Of a DNA stretch of 7,093 nucleotides, positions 5,471 through 7,093 are shown piece after piece (position 1 is the stretch's first letter; every line of letters starts with the position of its first letter). Both the position numbers and the translations under genes were made by a program. Source of the DNA: Thermoanaerobaculaceae bacterium (GTDB lineage: Bacteria; Acidobacteriota; UBA4820); the NCBI GenBank assembly GCA_012798145.1, contig JAAZNT010000098.1:1-7093 (forward strand), in the 5' to 3' direction. The notes under the pieces are model-generated. The model was not told where the DNA came from. It did not search any database and was given only the letters and a program-made list of their open reading frames with translations.

Positions 5471-7093
5471 CGTCTCCTCCGCTTTCAGAAGTATAATTTT
5501 TCCGCACTATTTTCATAACCTCTCCGTCAAATGCTGAAATAAAATTTGATGTTGCGGGTTTTGTTTTATATTCATCTTTTTCCTGAATTTCTTCCTTTTC
5601 CTGCTCTTTTCCATCAAAGCCGTTTTCACCTTTTTCTAATAGAATGCTTCCAGCGATCCCCACTTTTGAAGCGATTTCCTGCAGTTTTTTGAAGTTTTGC
5701 AACTCCTTGAGATACTTCATAACTGTTGCGCTTGATGACTGCATAAAAATATGGAGATTTCCATCGGGGTCAATTGACAACTGCGATTTTTCAAAAGCGT
5801 TGCCCACAAGGGGAAGTTCCTCTGAAACCGCCTCTTTGAACCTCTCAATTTTTGGGTTTTTCGAATCGTACGACATAGCCTCTTCATCATCAATTCTCTT
5901 AAAGGGGATCAAAGCGCTGAAACTCAACTCTTCGGAGACGGCTTTTTCCGTTTCTCCATCAACAATCTGTTTTTGCTCTCCGCTTTCCTCTCTCTTTTCT
6001 TCCTTATCTTCCTCTCCCTTAAAGAGAATTTCAGAGTTAAAAGGTGATTCGCTTTCCTCAACAAGTTTAACGATTTTATCAATAGGAACAATTGAAGGAA
6101 GAGAAGCGATTTTAGTAAGTTCAAGTTCAAGGACAACCCTTTGATCCAGAGACTGCTTCAACCTCTGCGCAGAGGAAACCATCAAATCCATCGCCCTCAA
6201 CAAATCCTCCATTGAAACTTTTGTAACGATCTGACTCAACTCTTCAGAGGCTTCTCCAATCGCTTTTCCCCTCAAAATCTCCCTCATTAAAGCCATCAAG
6301 TCGGCAAGAAACCTTTCGGGGTCGTCCCCTCTTTCAAAAAGTTGGTTCAAAAGGTTATAGAGAGTTTTCATATCATTGAAAAGAATTGCTCTGGCGCTCT
6401 TCAGCAGAAAATCTCTGTTGACAACCCCGAGCACAGCAGAAGCCATATTTTCTGTTATTTTGTCAAGCCCCGCATAAGAAACAAGGCGGTCAAGAATAGT
6501 GAGAGAATCCCTCATCGACCCTTCGCCATACCTTGCCACCAATCTTAACGCCTCGTCATCTATTGCTATTGACTCTTTCTCTGAAATTCCCTTCAAGTAG
6601 GAATAGATCATCTCTTCAGTGATTCTCTTCAACCTGAAATGATAAGACCTTGAATCAATCGTCTCGGGAATTTTATGCGGCTCTGTTGTAGCGAAAAGAA
6701 AAACCGCCTGCGGAGGCGGCTCTTCAAGCGTTTTCAAAAGAGCGTTGAAAGCCGCTTTTGAAAGCATATGAACTTCGTCTATAAGAAAAATCCTGAATCT
6801 GTCTCTTGCGGGGGTGTATTTGGCAATGTCTGCAAGAAGGCGCGCCTCATCGGCTGAAGTGTGCGTCGCCCCGTCAATCTCCATCATAGCAAGAGAGTAG
6901 CTTCCTGTTATCTCCCTGCAGGAAGAGCATTTATTGCAAGGCTTCGGCGTTATTCCGCTTTCACAGTTGAGCCCTTTGGCAAAAATCCTCGCTACGGTGG
7001 TTTTCCCTATTCCCCTTATTCCTGAAAAAATGTATGCGGGATGGATCTTTTTTGAGGCAAGAGTATTCTTTAAAGCCCTGACGAGGGCTTCCT
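5454..7093 (-). CDS. dnaX: DNA polymerase III subunit gamma/tau, N-terminus outside the window
   Basis: DnaX is the ATPase of the clamp loader, which opens and loads the beta sliding clamp. The frame runs to the window edge, so the ATG at 6887 is internal. The first visible residues, EALVRALKNTL, follow the family's VGQ motif, so roughly 20 residues are missing. In visible numbering there are Walker A GIRGIGKTT (24-32), four zinc cysteines (C43, C52, C55, C58), Walker B LIDEVHML (D105, E106), sensor 1 FATTEPHKIP and the arginine-finger segment SRSYHF (R148). A collar domain follows at about 216-328. Past it come a Lys/Glu-rich linker (355-388), a folded tau-like region (389-488), a second charged linker and a hydrophobic tail NFISAFDGEVMKIV. 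The family's usual SRC motif reads SRS here. I see no slippery site placed to yield a shorter gamma form, so one full-length tau product is likely. It heads the minus-strand operon and overlaps ybaB by 17 nt. Confidence 0.96.
   Translation of the reverse strand, partial: EALVRALKNTLASKKIHPAYIFSGIRGIGKTTVARIFAKGLNCESGITPKPCNKCSSCREITGSYSLAMMEIDGATHTSADEARLLADIAKYTPARDRFRIFLIDEVHMLSKAAFNALLKTLEEPPPQAVFLFATTEPHKIPETIDSRSYHFRLKRITEEMIYSYLKGISEKESIAIDDEALRLVARYGEGSMRDSLTILDRLVSYAGLDKITENMASAVLGVVNRDFLLKSARAILFNDMKTLYNLLNQLFERGDDPERFLADLMALMREILRGKAIGEASEELSQIVTKVSMEDLLRAMDLMVSSAQRLKQSLDQRVVLELELTKIASLPSIVPIDKIVKLVEESESPFNSEILFKGEEDKEEKREESGEQKQIVDGETEKAVSEELSFSALIPFKRIDDEEAMSYDSKNPKIERFKEAVSEELPLVGNAFEKSQLSIDPDGNLHIFMQSSSATVMKYLKELQNFKKLQEIASKVGIAGSILLEKGENGFDGKEQEKEEIQEKDEYKTKPATSNFISAFDGEVMKIVRKNYTSESGGDDGELE

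Noticed and set aside
5814..5942. The hexapeptide AVSEEL occurs twice in the DnaX C-terminal half (5942-5925 and 5831-5814), suggesting a duplication.
   Set aside because: The two copies use different codons at most positions and the flanking residues do not align, so this is coincidence in a Glu-rich region.
5644..6144. A 166-codon plus-strand open frame opposite dnaX.
   Set aside because: It is a Ser/Leu-rich mirror of the Glu/Lys-rich dnaX region, has no recognisable domain, and lies wholly within a well-supported gene.
7048..7054. A-AAA-AAG slippery heptamer in register on the dnaX (minus) strand, the same heptamer used for tau/gamma frameshifting in E. coli.
   Set aside because: It lies only about 13 codons into the visible gene, before Walker A. 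A -1 shift there would give a tiny non-functional peptide rather than a gamma subunit, so it is probably a chance Lys-Lys run.

Overview
This window is a compact, ordinary stretch of bacterial chromosome: ten protein genes in two convergent gene strings, with almost no non-coding DNA. The base composition is AT-rich (about 40% G+C by eye, not counted). Lys, Glu and Ile are common, AGA/AGG Arg and ATA Ile codons are frequent, and TTG is used as a start at least twice. The SPOR-domain protein points to a bacterium with a peptidoglycan wall. The mglB-mglA pair, which closely resembles the Myxococcus pair as I recall it, fits lineages such as Acidobacteriota, Myxococcota/Deltaproteobacteria or related candidate phyla. 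The sequence alone does not settle the phylum. I see no IS element, prophage, CRISPR array, tRNA or rRNA.

The plus-strand half (1-3383) reads: a 5'-truncated membrane-anchored SPOR protein, xseB (exonuclease VII small subunit), an ispA-type prenyl diphosphate synthase, tlyA (S4 plus FtsJ-like 2'-O-methyltransferase) and nadK (NAD kinase). Gaps are 1-18 nt, so this is probably one operon. It is the familiar bacterial cluster xseB-ispA-(dxs)-tlyA-nadK with dxs absent from the usual place. It mixes DNA metabolism, isoprenoid precursor synthesis, RNA methylation and NADP supply.

The minus-strand half (3388-7093, transcribed right to left) reads: dnaX (clamp-loader gamma/tau, N-terminus cut off by the window edge), ybaB/ebfC (nucleoid-associated protein), recR (recombination mediator), mglB (roadblock/LC7 protein) and mglA (Ras-like polarity GTPase). 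dnaX-ybaB-recR is a classic replication/repair string. The polarity pair is appended to it after a 65-nt gap that may hold a weak promoter. The two strings meet tail to tail with only 4 nt between the nadK and mglA stop codons.

I found no convincing undescribed system. The points most worth a second look are the placement and strong conservation of the MglB-MglA pair, family-motif substitutions in RecR and DnaX, the missing dxs with closely coupled TTG starts, and the very tight convergent junction.
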